From NCBI GenBank assembly GCA_015056055.1, contig SVHC01000001.1, forward strand, positions 62,001-126,000: 64,000 nucleotides of DNA, read 5' to 3'. Position numbers and translations under genes: made by a program. A model generated the notes under the pieces. That model ran no database searches, had not been told where the DNA came from, and saw nothing but the letters and a program-made list of their open reading frames with translations. Origin of the DNA: Clostridiales bacterium (GTDB lineage Bacteria > Bacillota > Clostridia > Christensenellales > Aristaeellaceae). Positions 1 through 9,027 of this stretch are shown here, piece by piece. The stretch's first letter is position 1, and each line of letters starts with the position of its first letter.

Positions 1-750
1 GATCTGAAAGCACTTTCACCCTTTGAGAAGGCGAGTGACTTTGCTAAGACGCTACAGGGTATTTTGGATGATTATGCTATTTACGCAAACTGCGACAGGC
101 AAAAAGTCAGTAGTATTATCGAGGGTCTGAATCAGAGCGGCGATCCGGATTTGCAGGCTGTGGCAATTATGCTGCAAATGGCGATGGATAATCCGCTTAA
201 CTATCTGGGTGCCAACTGCGGCATAAAGGCATGTCAGAAGCTGGCTTTGACCATATTGAAGAAGGCCGGAAATGCCATTCTTGATAAGCTTTCAGCGATT
301 CCTATCGTTGGTCCTATACTGATGGGCATAAGGGTGGGTATTTCTGTTGGAACCGGTATCAACAAGGCGCTGATGAATATCGATGGCATCCAGAAGGCTG
401 CATATGATGCGGAATATGCTATCAACCTTGCACAAGCATACTATCCGACATATTTGGAGTGCTATTATGCATTCTATGAAGATCCGTTTTCTCCGGATAT
501 CTACAACGAATATATGGCTGCAGTGGCTACTTTTACTGAGCTGGTTGCGCTGGAATATGAAACCTACGCGGAAATTTCCAGGCAGATTGATAAGGCGCCG
601 TTGGGCAAGCTGGATAATCTGATCAGTTACCTCTCGGGAAAGAATCCGAATGCTATATTCAATTCTGTGGAAAACATTACTACACATATCCGGATGGAGC
701 TGAAGAATAATCTGAATAATTTCTATACTTACATAGTATGGCCGCTATAA
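1..750 (+). CDS. C-terminal part of an unrecognised protein
   Basis: The frame is open from the first base of the window and ends at a TAA at 748-750, so the N-terminus lies outside; a TTG at 64 is not needed as a start. About 249 residues are visible. They look largely helical. One segment around residues 95-120 (motif IPIVGPILMGIRVGISVGTG) is hydrophobic and glycine-rich and could be a membrane or pore-like hairpin. The tail is rich in Asn, Tyr and Glu. No domain family was recognised. A hairpin terminator follows 41 bases later, so this is the last gene of its transcript. It could be a secreted or contact-dependent effector C-terminus, but that is only a guess from the glycine-rich hydrophobic patch. 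Confidence 0.6.
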   Translation, partial: DLKALSPFEKASDFAKTLQGILDDYAIYANCDRQKVSSIIEGLNQSGDPDLQAVAIMLQMAMDNPLNYLGANCGIKACQKLALTILKKAGNAILDKLSAIPIVGPILMGIRVGISVGTGINKALMNIDGIQKAAYDAEYAINLAQAYYPTYLECYYAFYEDPFSPDIYNEYMAAVATFTELVALEYETYAEISRQIDKAPLGKLDNLISYLSGKNPNAIFNSVENITTHIRMELKNNLNNFYTYIVWPL

Positions 751-790
751 TGCCGTAGAGATTCGGCAGAAGGTAGTATGAATGAAGTGC

Positions 791-826
791 GCTGCGCGGG
801 TTAAAATCGCGCAGCATTACTTTTTC
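791..826 (+). terminator. Rho-independent terminator after the partial first gene
   Basis: GCTGCGCG at 791-798 pairs with CGCGCAGC at 808-815, and a T-run follows at 821-825. Confidence 0.8.
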
Positions 827-892
827 AAAGTTGCTATCAATGTGCAAAACACCGAAATGTTCGGATGAAAGCCGTTTTCAAGGGTTGATACA

Positions 893-921
893 TTGACTTT
901 TTGCCAGCGGTAATGTATTAT
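893..921 (+). promoter_or_regulatory. Sigma-A type promoter of the glycosidase operon
   Basis: TTGACT (893-898), 17-base spacer, TATTAT (916-921). Its position rules out an upstream start at 901 for the next gene, because that codon would lie inside the promoter. Confidence 0.7.
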
Positions 922-996
922 GTAAATTATAGGTGGAGTGGGTTTTGGCTGCTTTACCATATGATCGGATTCGGGATAAAAAGGAGTTTTATTTGG

Positions 997-2868
997 ATGA
1001 AAGAGCGTTATTTTGATACGGCTTCTTCCTTCCGCCTGCTGAAGGGAAGGCAGGACCCGATCCATGCTTTCGGAAACGGGGAAATTATGGCATACGGGCA
1101 CGGACCCGAATGGATTCAGATGCTGGGTGCGCCGTATTCCAGCCCGACGATATTCGGTATGTATGTACCGGCGGATGAGCAGGTGCAGGGAAAAACATAT
1201 CGCCATCCGGGTACGAATGCCTGGCAGCACGATCTGAACAAGGGTACCATTATTGAAACTGCTTCGCATGCGCACAAATGCCTTGCACGCAGATGGGATA
1301 TTAAGGAAGAATTCCGTATGGAAATCGTGCCGGAAAAATATCCGTGGTATCAGCTGAAAATGCGGGACCAGCGTGCTTTGATAAAGGATGCCGATTTTGC
1401 ATTTTTGATTCAGGCACCTGCGTTTATGCCGGCATACGGACACTATCCTGTGGGCTATGAAATTTGTACGCTGGTTGCGGGAAAGGGTGCGTCCCTTGAA
1501 TTCGGGGAGAACGGCGCAATCCTGACCATGAACGGCAAGGGCGAAATGTATGTTGCAAGTGCGCGTACAATGCCCGAGGCTGCAGATCAGCTGAGAAAAG
1601 CAATGCAGACCGGATTTGATGCGATCCTGGCAGAAGAAAATGAATTGGATCGTGCCTTTTTGCAGTCCTGTGCGGAAAAACGGTCCCCTCTTCGCGAACA
1701 TGCGCTTCGCGATGAAGTGCTGGCGGCGGTGGAAGATTTCCTTTTGCTTACACGCGCACAGCAGTCCGGGGAAGGCGGCATTCAGGCCGGTTACAATTAC
1801 CATTATGCCTATGTGCGCGACCAGTATGGTACCGGCCGCGGTTTGCTTGCATCCGGTGCGGTGGACGAAGCCAAAAAGATTCTTGCATTCTATCGGGATA
1901 CATTTGCACGGCATGGAATTATTGCGAATGCGCAGCCCATGGGTGCAAGCGGCTATTTCCATATTCATGAAAATGACGAAGTGGAAATTACGGGATATTT
2001 GCTTCTGCAGGCAGCGGAAGTGTTGGCGGCAACGGGGGATAAGGAGCTTTTCTATTCTCTGAAACCGATGCTGAACTGGGCGCTTAAGGCGCAGCTTAAA
2101 TGGCTGCACAATGATATGCTGCCCTTCAACGGTGATGAAACTTATGTTGCGGGCGGCCTTCTGACAAGGCTTGCACTGAATCACGGTTCGTTTGAGGCAA
2201 CGCTGCTGTTTATCATGGGAGGCAGAAGATACATTCGCGTCTGCAGGGAGCTTGACTGCCTTGAAGAGTGGATGGAAGGCGCTGCGGAAAAGATCGAATC
2301 TGCGGCGGCGAATTTCGAAAAGAATTTCCGCCGCGGCGACGGATACATTACAAATTCCCTGAAGCGGCTCGAAGGATTGGTAGAGCCGGAATTCCGCCAC
2401 GGCGTGTGCACCTGCAAGGGACATTTCAGCTGGCTGTACCGGGTGGGAGAGGGCAGTTATCACTGTTCGGAGTGCGCGGGAATTCCCGCATCCGAACCCT
2501 GCCATGAGGAATTCAGCCTGAAAAGCACGCTTTTGATGGATCCTTTTATCCGTGCAGCTCAGGTGGATAAAGAGGCAATCACCGAGCAGGTAAAAGCATT
2601 CCTTGAAAGCTACCGCAAAACAGGATGCCTGCCCACGCTGCCCGAAGGAAATAAATGCCTTGGTTATGATTACGGGCTTTTGCTTCTGGCTGCTGCGGAA
2701 TGCAATCTGGAGGCCGATGACCTGCTGCGCGATATGCTGGATATCCGCGATGCGTGCGGCGCATGGGTGGAATATTACATCGATTCCAAACCGGAAAGCA
2801 CGCTTTGCCGCCCGTGGGAAAGCGGCATGAATATTACTGCAGCTCTCCGCTATCTCGCCAAAGAATGA
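997..2868 (+). CDS. GH15-like six-hairpin glycoside hydrolase
   Basis: Predicted cytoplasmic glycosidase of the (alpha/alpha)6 barrel type, 623 aa; no signal peptide. The segment around residues 265-278 (YNYHYAYVRDQYG) and the one about 50 residues later (HENDEVEITGYLLLQAAEV) resemble the RD and QxD-E regions of glucoamylase-like GH15 enzymes. A CxC (about residue 470) and a CxxC (about residue 490) inside the barrel suggest a small metal knuckle, which is unusual for this fold. The start is the ATG at 997 with AAGGAG at 981-986; longer starts overlap the promoter. It is the first gene of a cluster with a cupin isomerase, a second glycosidase, and L-xylulose-type kinase and epimerase genes. 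The exact glycan is unknown. Confidence 0.75.
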   Translation: MKERYFDTASSFRLLKGRQDPIHAFGNGEIMAYGHGPEWIQMLGAPYSSPTIFGMYVPADEQVQGKTYRHPGTNAWQHDLNKGTIIETASHAHKCLARRWDIKEEFRMEIVPEKYPWYQLKMRDQRALIKDADFAFLIQAPAFMPAYGHYPVGYEICTLVAGKGASLEFGENGAILTMNGKGEMYVASARTMPEAADQLRKAMQTGFDAILAEENELDRAFLQSCAEKRSPLREHALRDEVLAAVEDFLLLTRAQQSGEGGIQAGYNYHYAYVRDQYGTGRGLLASGAVDEAKKILAFYRDTFARHGIIANAQPMGASGYFHIHENDEVEITGYLLLQAAEVLAATGDKELFYSLKPMLNWALKAQLKWLHNDMLPFNGDETYVAGGLLTRLALNHGSFEATLLFIMGGRRYIRVCRELDCLEEWMEGAAEKIESAAANFEKNFRRGDGYITNSLKRLEGLVEPEFRHGVCTCKGHFSWLYRVGEGSYHCSECAGIPASEPCHEEFSLKSTLLMDPFIRAAQVDKEAITEQVKAFLESYRKTGCLPTLPEGNKCLGYDYGLLLLAAAECNLEADDLLRDMLDIRDACGAWVEYYIDSKPESTLCRPWESGMNITAALRYLAKE

Positions 2869-2935
2869 GATGCGGTGTGCATAGATGAAAAACTATTTTG
2901 TGTGTGAAACACGTTGAATCAAGGAGGAAAATGAA

Positions 2936-4132
2936 ATGCTTGAAAAGAAAATCCGTGCCGCGTATGAGCAGGGTGAAGGTATCCTGCGTCTGGCTCCCGT
3001 TTTTGTACCGCGTCTGTTCTCCCAGCCCGGTCATCGCCTGAAGCTGCATCCGGACGATTATTTTGCCCTTGGCACGCAGCGCGGCGCTATTAAGGAGAGA
3101 TGGTTCTCTTCCGTTATCGCTGCAAACAACGGCCCGCTCGCAGCTCCCGACGAGGGCATGAGCTACGTTGTACCCACGGATGACCCGGCCGATAAGTTCA
3201 CCCTGCGCGATGCGATCGCAGAGCTGGGCGCAGAGGCAATCGGTACCGAGCTTCTGGAAAAATACGGCACCTGGCCGATGTATTCCAAGTTCTTCGATTA
3301 CAGCGTACCGCTGTTCCACCATGTTCACCTGACCTTTGACAAGGCAGCTATGGTAAACCGCCTCGGCAAGCCGGAATGCTACTACTATCCGCCGCAGCTG
3401 AACAACTATGACGGCACCATGCCTGCAACCTACTTCGGCTTCTCTCCTGAAGTTACTCCGGAAGAGGTCAAGGAGCGTCTGCGCGATTACGAAACCCGTG
3501 ATACCCGCATCACTGAGCTGTCCCGCGCATTCCGCATTCAGCTGGGCACCGGCTGGTACACCCCGGCAGGCGTTATCCATGCTCCGGGTTCCTACCTCAC
3601 CTATGAGCCGCAGTGGAACAGCGACGTTAACTCTGTTTATGAGAACGTTGCTTCCGGCGAAGTTTATTCCAAGTTCTTCCTCAACGAAAACTGCCCCGAG
3701 GACAAGAAGGACGATATCGATTACATCTTCTCCCTGCTGGATTGGGAAAAGAACGTCGATCCCGACTACCGCAAGCACTACTTCCGTCCGCCGGTTGTTA
3801 TCGATTCCGCACCCGACGGCTGCATCGAAAAGTGGGTTGTTTACGGCAACGAGTACGTCGGCGCGAAGGAACTCACCGTCATGCCGGGTCAGGAAGTCGT
3901 TATCACCGATCCTGCCGCATACGGACTCATCCTCACGCAGGGCCACGGCCAGCTGGGCGTTCACGATTGCGAAACCCCGACTCTCCTGCGCTTTGGCCAG
4001 CTGAGCCTTGACGAATACTATGTAACCGAAACCGCTGCAAAGGCAGGCGTTCGCATCCGCAACACCAGCCGCGTAGAGCCCTTGGTAATGCTCAAGCACT
4101 TCGGCCCCAACCATCCGGATATGCCCCGATAA
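2936..4132 (+). CDS. Cupin-fold, mannose-6-phosphate isomerase-like protein
   Basis: 398-aa protein with two cupin-like halves. The HHVHLTFD segment (about residues 124-131) and the TPAGVIHAPGS segment (about 210-220) supply the His ligands expected of a metal-binding cupin and resemble class I phosphomannose isomerases. The C-terminal half carries a second jelly-roll (tail KHFGPNHPDMPR). By family it should isomerise a sugar or sugar phosphate, but the substrate cannot be read from the sequence. A perfect AAGGAGG precedes the ATG. It lies 67 bases after the GH15-like gene and 21 bases before the next glycosidase, consistent with one operon. Confidence 0.7.
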   Translation: MLEKKIRAAYEQGEGILRLAPVFVPRLFSQPGHRLKLHPDDYFALGTQRGAIKERWFSSVIAANNGPLAAPDEGMSYVVPTDDPADKFTLRDAIAELGAEAIGTELLEKYGTWPMYSKFFDYSVPLFHHVHLTFDKAAMVNRLGKPECYYYPPQLNNYDGTMPATYFGFSPEVTPEEVKERLRDYETRDTRITELSRAFRIQLGTGWYTPAGVIHAPGSYLTYEPQWNSDVNSVYENVASGEVYSKFFLNENCPEDKKDDIDYIFSLLDWEKNVDPDYRKHYFRPPVVIDSAPDGCIEKWVVYGNEYVGAKELTVMPGQEVVITDPAAYGLILTQGHGQLGVHDCETPTLLRFGQLSLDEYYVTETAAKAGVRIRNTSRVEPLVMLKHFGPNHPDMPR

Positions 4133-4153
4133 AATAATGCGGAGGAATGTCGC

Positions 4154-6220
4154 ATGAATGCATTGCAGCTGAATACCGGAAAACTCCTTCTGGAGTTTTC
4201 CGGAGAAAACGGCGCGCTTATCAAGATGACGGCGCTTGAAACCGGCTGGAAAATTCAGAAGCGCCCTGAACTGGGCCTTTCCTGGCGACTGCTGGTTCCG
4301 CTTCACGATGAGCTGCGCAACAATCCTGTGCATGGTGAAAAGCAGAAGCTTGCATCCGTGGAAGAGATCGAAAACGGCCTGCGTTTCACCTGGAAGGGCG
4401 TAACGAGCGAACGCGGCGGCGATATGGATATCACCGTTAGCCTTACGGTAAAGGCCGAGGACGGTCAGGCCGTATGGTACACCGAGGTGGAAAACAATTC
4501 CCCGTATATCGTCGAAGCGGTGTATGCCCCGTACTTGGGCGACTTCTATCGTCCGGACGATGCAACGTGGATGAAGGCCTATGCTCCGGATTATGCTTCT
4601 TCCATAGAGCGCAATATTTATCCGACTTTCGATACCGGCAACGGCCCGTGGGGTCTGGATTATCCGGCGGTATATGTCGGCAGCGGTCCGAATATGCCCT
4701 TTGTAGAATTTCAGAGTGACACGCAGGGTCTGTTCATGGGCGTAAAGGGCACGGACAAGGAAGTTGTTTCCTGGCACTGGGAGATGCGTCCCGGCTGGAA
4801 GTCCAACATGGGCATGACCGTGATCAAGAAGGATGAGATCGCCGGAAAGCCCGTGCATGTGCTGGCTGCGGCGGTACATATGCCCTATATCATGCCGGGC
4901 GAGAGGCGCGCGCTTACACCCATCATGATCGAACCCTATCAGGGTACCTGGCACAAGGGCGTTGATATTTATAGAAAGTGGCGCGACAGCTGGTCCAATC
5001 CCGCAAAGGCGCCTGCGTGGGCTACCGAGCCGCACTGCTGGCAGCAGATTCAGATGAACTCTCCCGAGGATGAACTGCGTCTGCGCTTTACGGATCTGCC
5101 GAAGGTGGCTGCCGAGTGCGCAAAGCACGGCGTTACCGCCATTCAGCTGGTTGGCTGGAACTACGGCGGACAGGATCAGAACAACCCCTGCCATGATCCC
5201 GACCCGCGCCTTGGCACCTTTGAGGAACTCAAGCAGGCGATCGCAGACTGCCAGAAACTGGGCGTAAAGATCATTCTGTTTGCAAAATTCACCTGGGCTG
5301 ATATTGCGACCGAACGGTTCCGCACGGAACTCAACCGCATGGCAATCCGCGATCCGTACGGCGACTATTATCAGCATCCCGGTTATAGCTACTATACGCC
5401 CACGCAAATTATGAGCATCAATACCAAGCGCTTTGCGGTCATGTGCTTCGGCAGCGACGAGTACATGGAAGTGTGCAAGAAGGAATTTGCCAAGCTCATC
5501 GAGCTCAACTGCGACGGATTCCTTTATGACGAAGGTCAGCATCACAACACCTGCAAGGTCTGCTTCGATACCAGCCACGGTCATCGCTACGGCTGGCCGG
5601 TATATTCCCGCGACTGCGATTTCGTAAAGATCCTGAAGACGGTTCCCGGCCTGAGAGAGGATTTCCTCTTCTCCGGCGAAGCTGTGTACGACTGGGAGCA
5701 GGAAGATTACGGCCTGGTATATCACCGTACCGAGCAGAAGCGCTATCTGCCTATGCCGCGCTACATGCGTCCGCATCAGACGTTCATGACCTTTATTCCG
5801 GGATTTGACGACCGCAATATGGTCAATCAGTCCCTGATGCACCGCTATATTCTCAGCTATGAGCCCTATAACTTCAAGGGACATCTGGAGGATTTCCCGG
5901 ATACGCTGGAATACGGCAAGAAGATGTGCGCCCTGCGCGAAGAATACCGCCGCTTCTTCTGGGACGGCGAATTCCGTGACACCTGCGGCGCAAAGGTTAT
6001 TGATGCAGACGGCAAGCCTTATCCGACCTATTCGCATTTCATCGCCGAAAACGGTGACAGTGCAATGGTTATCTGCAACTACGAGGAGGAAGAACTCCGC
6101 GTGCGTGCAGAAACGGATGCCGGAAAGCTTACCAGCTATCGTCTGGTAGACGATGAAACCATCCTCCCGGCAGACGGCGAAATCGTGATTCCTGCCTGCT
6201 CCGCTGCTATTGTATTCTAA
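4154..6220 (+). CDS. TIM-barrel glycoside hydrolase (DUF6259-like)
   Basis: 688 aa with the order beta-sandwich (about 1-270), TIM barrel (about 280-600) and a short C-terminal beta domain, the layout of GH27/GH36/GH31-clan alpha-glycosidases. The barrel strand CDGFLYDEGQHH (about residues 452-463) offers a candidate nucleophile Asp, and FSGEAVYDW (about 505-513) a candidate acid/base Glu. No signal peptide, so the substrate is probably an imported oligosaccharide. RBS GGAGGAA lies before the ATG at 4154. The stop codon is followed within 7 bases by a copy of a structured repeat. Family assignment to DUF6259-type proteins is from memory of their appearance. Confidence 0.75.
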   Translation: MNALQLNTGKLLLEFSGENGALIKMTALETGWKIQKRPELGLSWRLLVPLHDELRNNPVHGEKQKLASVEEIENGLRFTWKGVTSERGGDMDITVSLTVKAEDGQAVWYTEVENNSPYIVEAVYAPYLGDFYRPDDATWMKAYAPDYASSIERNIYPTFDTGNGPWGLDYPAVYVGSGPNMPFVEFQSDTQGLFMGVKGTDKEVVSWHWEMRPGWKSNMGMTVIKKDEIAGKPVHVLAAAVHMPYIMPGERRALTPIMIEPYQGTWHKGVDIYRKWRDSWSNPAKAPAWATEPHCWQQIQMNSPEDELRLRFTDLPKVAAECAKHGVTAIQLVGWNYGGQDQNNPCHDPDPRLGTFEELKQAIADCQKLGVKIILFAKFTWADIATERFRTELNRMAIRDPYGDYYQHPGYSYYTPTQIMSINTKRFAVMCFGSDEYMEVCKKEFAKLIELNCDGFLYDEGQHHNTCKVCFDTSHGHRYGWPVYSRDCDFVKILKTVPGLREDFLFSGEAVYDWEQEDYGLVYHRTEQKRYLPMPRYMRPHQTFMTFIPGFDDRNMVNQSLMHRYILSYEPYNFKGHLEDFPDTLEYGKKMCALREEYRRFFWDGEFRDTCGAKVIDADGKPYPTYSHFIAENGDSAMVICNYEEEELRVRAETDAGKLTSYRLVDDETILPADGEIVIPACSAAIVF

Positions 6221-6226
6221 ATATGG

Positions 6227-6499
6227 GTGGCGGGGAAGTAAACTCCCCCGCCACTACCAACCACAATTCGCAATGGTCGTCCGTCATCGCATTCGCTTGA
6301 CGTACTTCCTTGCTCATTGGACTCTCGCCGCGCGGTTTCGCCCACTGGGCGCGCGCTTCGTTCGTCCCCTCACCAGATTTTACTGAAATCCTTTGGATTT
6401 CGGGCGTAAAATCTGCAATGAAGCAATTTTTTCTTCAGTCGCAGGCTCCCTGCAAAAAAATCTGCTCCTCGCGGCGTACACGCCGCCGCTGCGGATTGG
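6227..6499 (-). repeat. Structured intergenic repeat, copy A (full length)
   Basis: Non-coding, related to the DNA at 26776-26941, 27877-28024 and 54186-54443. It contains, on the plus strand: a 28-base terminal hairpin (6227-6254); a CCCAGTGGGC-type hairpin (around 6340); a long double stem at 6376-6413 (outer GATTTTAC/GTAAAATC, inner GAAATCC/GGATTTC); a stem with GCAGG/CCTGC flanked by T and A runs (6426-6461); and GCGGCG/CGCCGC (6471-6486). No convincing ORF. The terminal hairpin may also act as a terminator for the upstream glycosidase. Confidence 0.8.
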
Positions 6500-6545
6500 A
6501 AGTGTTTTGTTGTGCGGAGGGGGATTGTGTTTTCTGAGAGGTTAA

Positions 6546-6579
6546 GCAGTCCATCGGAAGTTTGTTTCCGATGGACTGC
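6546..6579 (+). promoter_or_regulatory. 14-bp hairpin/palindrome upstream of the kinase gene
   Basis: GCAGTCCATCGGAA (6546-6559) pairs with TTCCGATGGACTGC (6566-6579). No T-run follows, so a terminator is unlikely. A TACAAT hexamer at 6584-6589 lies just downstream, so the palindrome would sit near a -35 region; it could be an operator or an mRNA-stabilising hairpin. Confidence 0.45.
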
Positions 6580-6610
6580 GTCGTACAATTATTGCATGTA
6601 AGGAGAAACT

Positions 6611-8116
6611 ATGAATAAGTACGTAATGGGTGTTGACCACGGCGGAACCAGCACGAAGGCCGTTCTGTTTGACCTGAAGGGCAAGCAGATTGCTTCCGCC
6701 AAGAGGAATATTCCGCTGGATACTCCCAAGCCCGGCTTTACCGAGCGCGATATGGAAATCGTGTGGCAGATGCACTGCGAAGTTATCAAGGAAACGATTG
6801 AAACTGCGGGCATTGATGCGGCGGATATCGTTGGCGTATCGTTTTCCGGTCACGGCAAGGGTCTGTACCTTTGGGGCAAGGACGGTCGTCCGGCTCGTCC
6901 CGGCATCGTGTCTACGGACAGCCGCGCCCATGCCATCGTGGAAAACTGGTATGCGGACGGCACTGCCGAAAAGGTATATCCCCTCACCAATCAGAGCATT
7001 CTGGCCTGCCAGCCGGTTGCGCTTCTGCGCTGGCTGATGGATAATGAACCCGAAGTGATCGAAAATACGCAGTATATCTTCGGTGTGAAAGACTATGTAC
7101 GCTATCGCATGACGGGCGAGGCACGCGGTGAGATCACCGACCTTTCCGGTTCCGGCCTTGTAAATCTCAAAAAGGCTGCCTATGACCCGGAAGTGCTGGC
7201 GATTTTCGGTCTGGAAAAGATTGCCGATAAGCTGCCGCCCCTGGTATATTCCTCGGAATTCTGCGGCGCGGTTACGGAAGAATGCGCCCGCCTTACCGGT
7301 CTTAAGGTCGGAACGCGCGTGGCTGCCGGTCTTTTTGATATCGATGCCTGCGCTATCGGTATGAACGTATGCGATGACAGCCGCATTGCCGTGATTGCCG
7401 GTACCTGGGCCATCAACGAGTATATTGCAAAAGAGCCGGTTCTGGACGGCTCCGTAAAGATGAATTCCCTGTACTGCCTGCCGGGCTATTATCTGGCGGA
7501 GGAGTGCTCTCCCACGTCCGCTTCCAACTATGACTGGTTCCTGAACAACTTCATGGAGGAAGCAGCCGGAGAAAAGAACCTGTATGCATGGGCGAATGCG
7601 CAGGTGGACAGCGTTGCTGCCGATGAACAGGAAATCATGTTCCTGCCGTATCTGTTCGGCGGCTGCGACGATGCACGCACCAAGGCTTCCTTCGTAGGCA
7701 TGGAAGCATGGCACAATCGCGCACATATGCTGCGCGCCGTATGCGAGGGCATTGTTTACGGCCACCGCATGCAGGTTGAGCGTCTGCAGAAGAGCAGGAA
7801 GGAACCTGTGAAGGCGGTCCGCCTTGCAGGCGGCGTTGTACGCGCATCCGGCTGGGTACAGATGTTTGCCGATATTCTGGGCCTTGCCGTGGAAACCATC
7901 GATGTGGATGAGCTTGGCACGCTGGGCGCAGCCATGACCGCAGCCGTTGCAGCCGGTGAATTTGAAAGCCTGCAGGCAGCTGCAGAGGCTATGGTTCGCA
8001 TCGACAAGGTTTACGAGCCCAACACGGCTCTCGCTCCGATTTACGATCGCAAATTTAAAAAGTACCTGCGCGTGGAAGAGCAGGTTCGCAAGCTTTTTGC
8101 GGCAATGGAGGACTGA
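6611..8116 (+). CDS. lyxK: FGGY-family carbohydrate kinase, L-xylulose kinase-like
   Basis: 501 aa. The N-terminal phosphate-binding motif GVDHGGTSTKAVLFD (residues 7-21), the mid FDIDACAIGM region and the C-terminal AGGVVRASGWVQMFADILG with GTLGAAMTA are the FGGY ATPase hallmarks. Overall resemblance is to LyxK-type L-xylulose/3-keto-L-gulonate kinases. The adjacent epimerase of the UlaE/SgbU type supports L-xylulose-5-phosphate as the product. Start ATG at 6611 with AAGGAG at 6600-6605. It shares an operon with the next gene (2-base gap). Substrate remains inference; xylulose, ribulose or fuculose kinases are alternatives. Confidence 0.75.
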   Translation: MNKYVMGVDHGGTSTKAVLFDLKGKQIASAKRNIPLDTPKPGFTERDMEIVWQMHCEVIKETIETAGIDAADIVGVSFSGHGKGLYLWGKDGRPARPGIVSTDSRAHAIVENWYADGTAEKVYPLTNQSILACQPVALLRWLMDNEPEVIENTQYIFGVKDYVRYRMTGEARGEITDLSGSGLVNLKKAAYDPEVLAIFGLEKIADKLPPLVYSSEFCGAVTEECARLTGLKVGTRVAAGLFDIDACAIGMNVCDDSRIAVIAGTWAINEYIAKEPVLDGSVKMNSLYCLPGYYLAEECSPTSASNYDWFLNNFMEEAAGEKNLYAWANAQVDSVAADEQEIMFLPYLFGGCDDARTKASFVGMEAWHNRAHMLRAVCEGIVYGHRMQVERLQKSRKEPVKAVRLAGGVVRASGWVQMFADILGLAVETIDVDELGTLGAAMTAAVAAGEFESLQAAAEAMVRIDKVYEPNTALAPIYDRKFKKYLRVEEQVRKLFAAMED

Positions 8117-8118
8117 TC

Positions 8119-8949
8119 ATGCGCGATTATCAGCTTGGAATTTATGAAAAGGCCATGCCGAACGATACCACATGGCTGGAAAAGCTTACGGCGGCAAAGA
8201 ATGCCGGATTTGATTTCGTGGAAATCAGCGTAGACGAAAGCGACGCCCGTCAGGCACGCCTTGACTGGACGCAGGAAGAACGCATGATGCTGGTGAACAC
8301 CATGAAGGTGACCGGCATGCCCATCCGCACGATGTGCCTGAGCGGACACAGAAAGTATCCCCTCGGCAGCCATGACGAAGCCACGCGCGAACGCGGAATG
8401 AAGATCATGGAAAAGGCCATCGACCTTGCAGGCGACCTCGGCATCCGCATCATTCAGCTTGCGGGCTATGATGTGTACTACGAAGAGGGCGACGAGGATA
8501 CCAGAAAATGGTTTGCCGAAAACCTTGCAAAGTGTGTGCAGATGGCGGCTGCAAAGGGCGTTATGCTGGGCTTTGAAACCATGGAAACGCCTTTTATGGA
8601 TACCATCAGCAAGTCCATGGAATATGTGAATCTGGTGAATTCCCCGTATCTGGGCGTGTATCCGGATCTTGGAAACCTCACCAACGCGGCATACCTGTAC
8701 GGTCTTGATGTAAATGAGGAAATTGAAGCAGGTCGCGGTCATATCGTGGCAATGCACATCAAGGAAACCGAAGAGGGCAAGTACCGCGACATGCGCTTTG
8801 GCACCGGCCGCGTGGAATTTGTAAGCGGTATTGCAAAGGCGCGCAGCCTTGGCGTAAATTGCTTTGTGGCGGAATGCTGGTACGACGGCACTGAGGACTG
8901 GCAGGGTTCCATCCGCGAAGTGAACGATTTCGTCCGCGCACAGTTTTAA
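8119..8949 (+). CDS. ulaE: L-ribulose-5-phosphate 3-epimerase (L-xylulose-5-P epimerase)
   Basis: 276 aa TIM-barrel protein of the xylose-isomerase-like superfamily, matching UlaE/SgbU in length and motifs: YPLGSHDE (about residues 74-81), GFETMETPFMDT (with the metal-binding Glu), GVYPDLGNL, HIKETEEGKYRDMRFGTG and the terminal AECWYDG. It should interconvert L-xylulose 5-phosphate and L-ribulose 5-phosphate. The RBS GGAGG (8107-8111) lies inside the end of the kinase gene, so translation is probably coupled. An efficient terminator follows. Confidence 0.9.
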   Translation: MRDYQLGIYEKAMPNDTTWLEKLTAAKNAGFDFVEISVDESDARQARLDWTQEERMMLVNTMKVTGMPIRTMCLSGHRKYPLGSHDEATRERGMKIMEKAIDLAGDLGIRIIQLAGYDVYYEEGDEDTRKWFAENLAKCVQMAAAKGVMLGFETMETPFMDTISKSMEYVNLVNSPYLGVYPDLGNLTNAAYLYGLDVNEEIEAGRGHIVAMHIKETEEGKYRDMRFGTGRVEFVSGIAKARSLGVNCFVAECWYDGTEDWQGSIREVNDFVRAQF

Positions 8950-8968
8950 ACAAATATAGGTGAATGCT

Positions 8969-9012
8969 AAAAAGGCGTTGCTGCAGAAGAGTCTGCACCA
9001 GCGCCTTTTTTG
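8969..9012 (+). terminator. Rho-independent terminator after ulaE
   Basis: AAAAAGGCG..CTGCAGA pairs with TCTGCA..CGCCTTTTTT around the loop at 8988-8991, ending in a run of Ts at 9006-9011. Confidence 0.85.
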
Positions 9013-9027
9013 AATGGAAAAAATAGC

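Noticed and set aside
2834-6037. A 1067-codon minus-strand open frame
   Set aside because: It lies antisense to the cupin and glycosidase genes, has no RBS or domain, and results from their GC-biased codon use.
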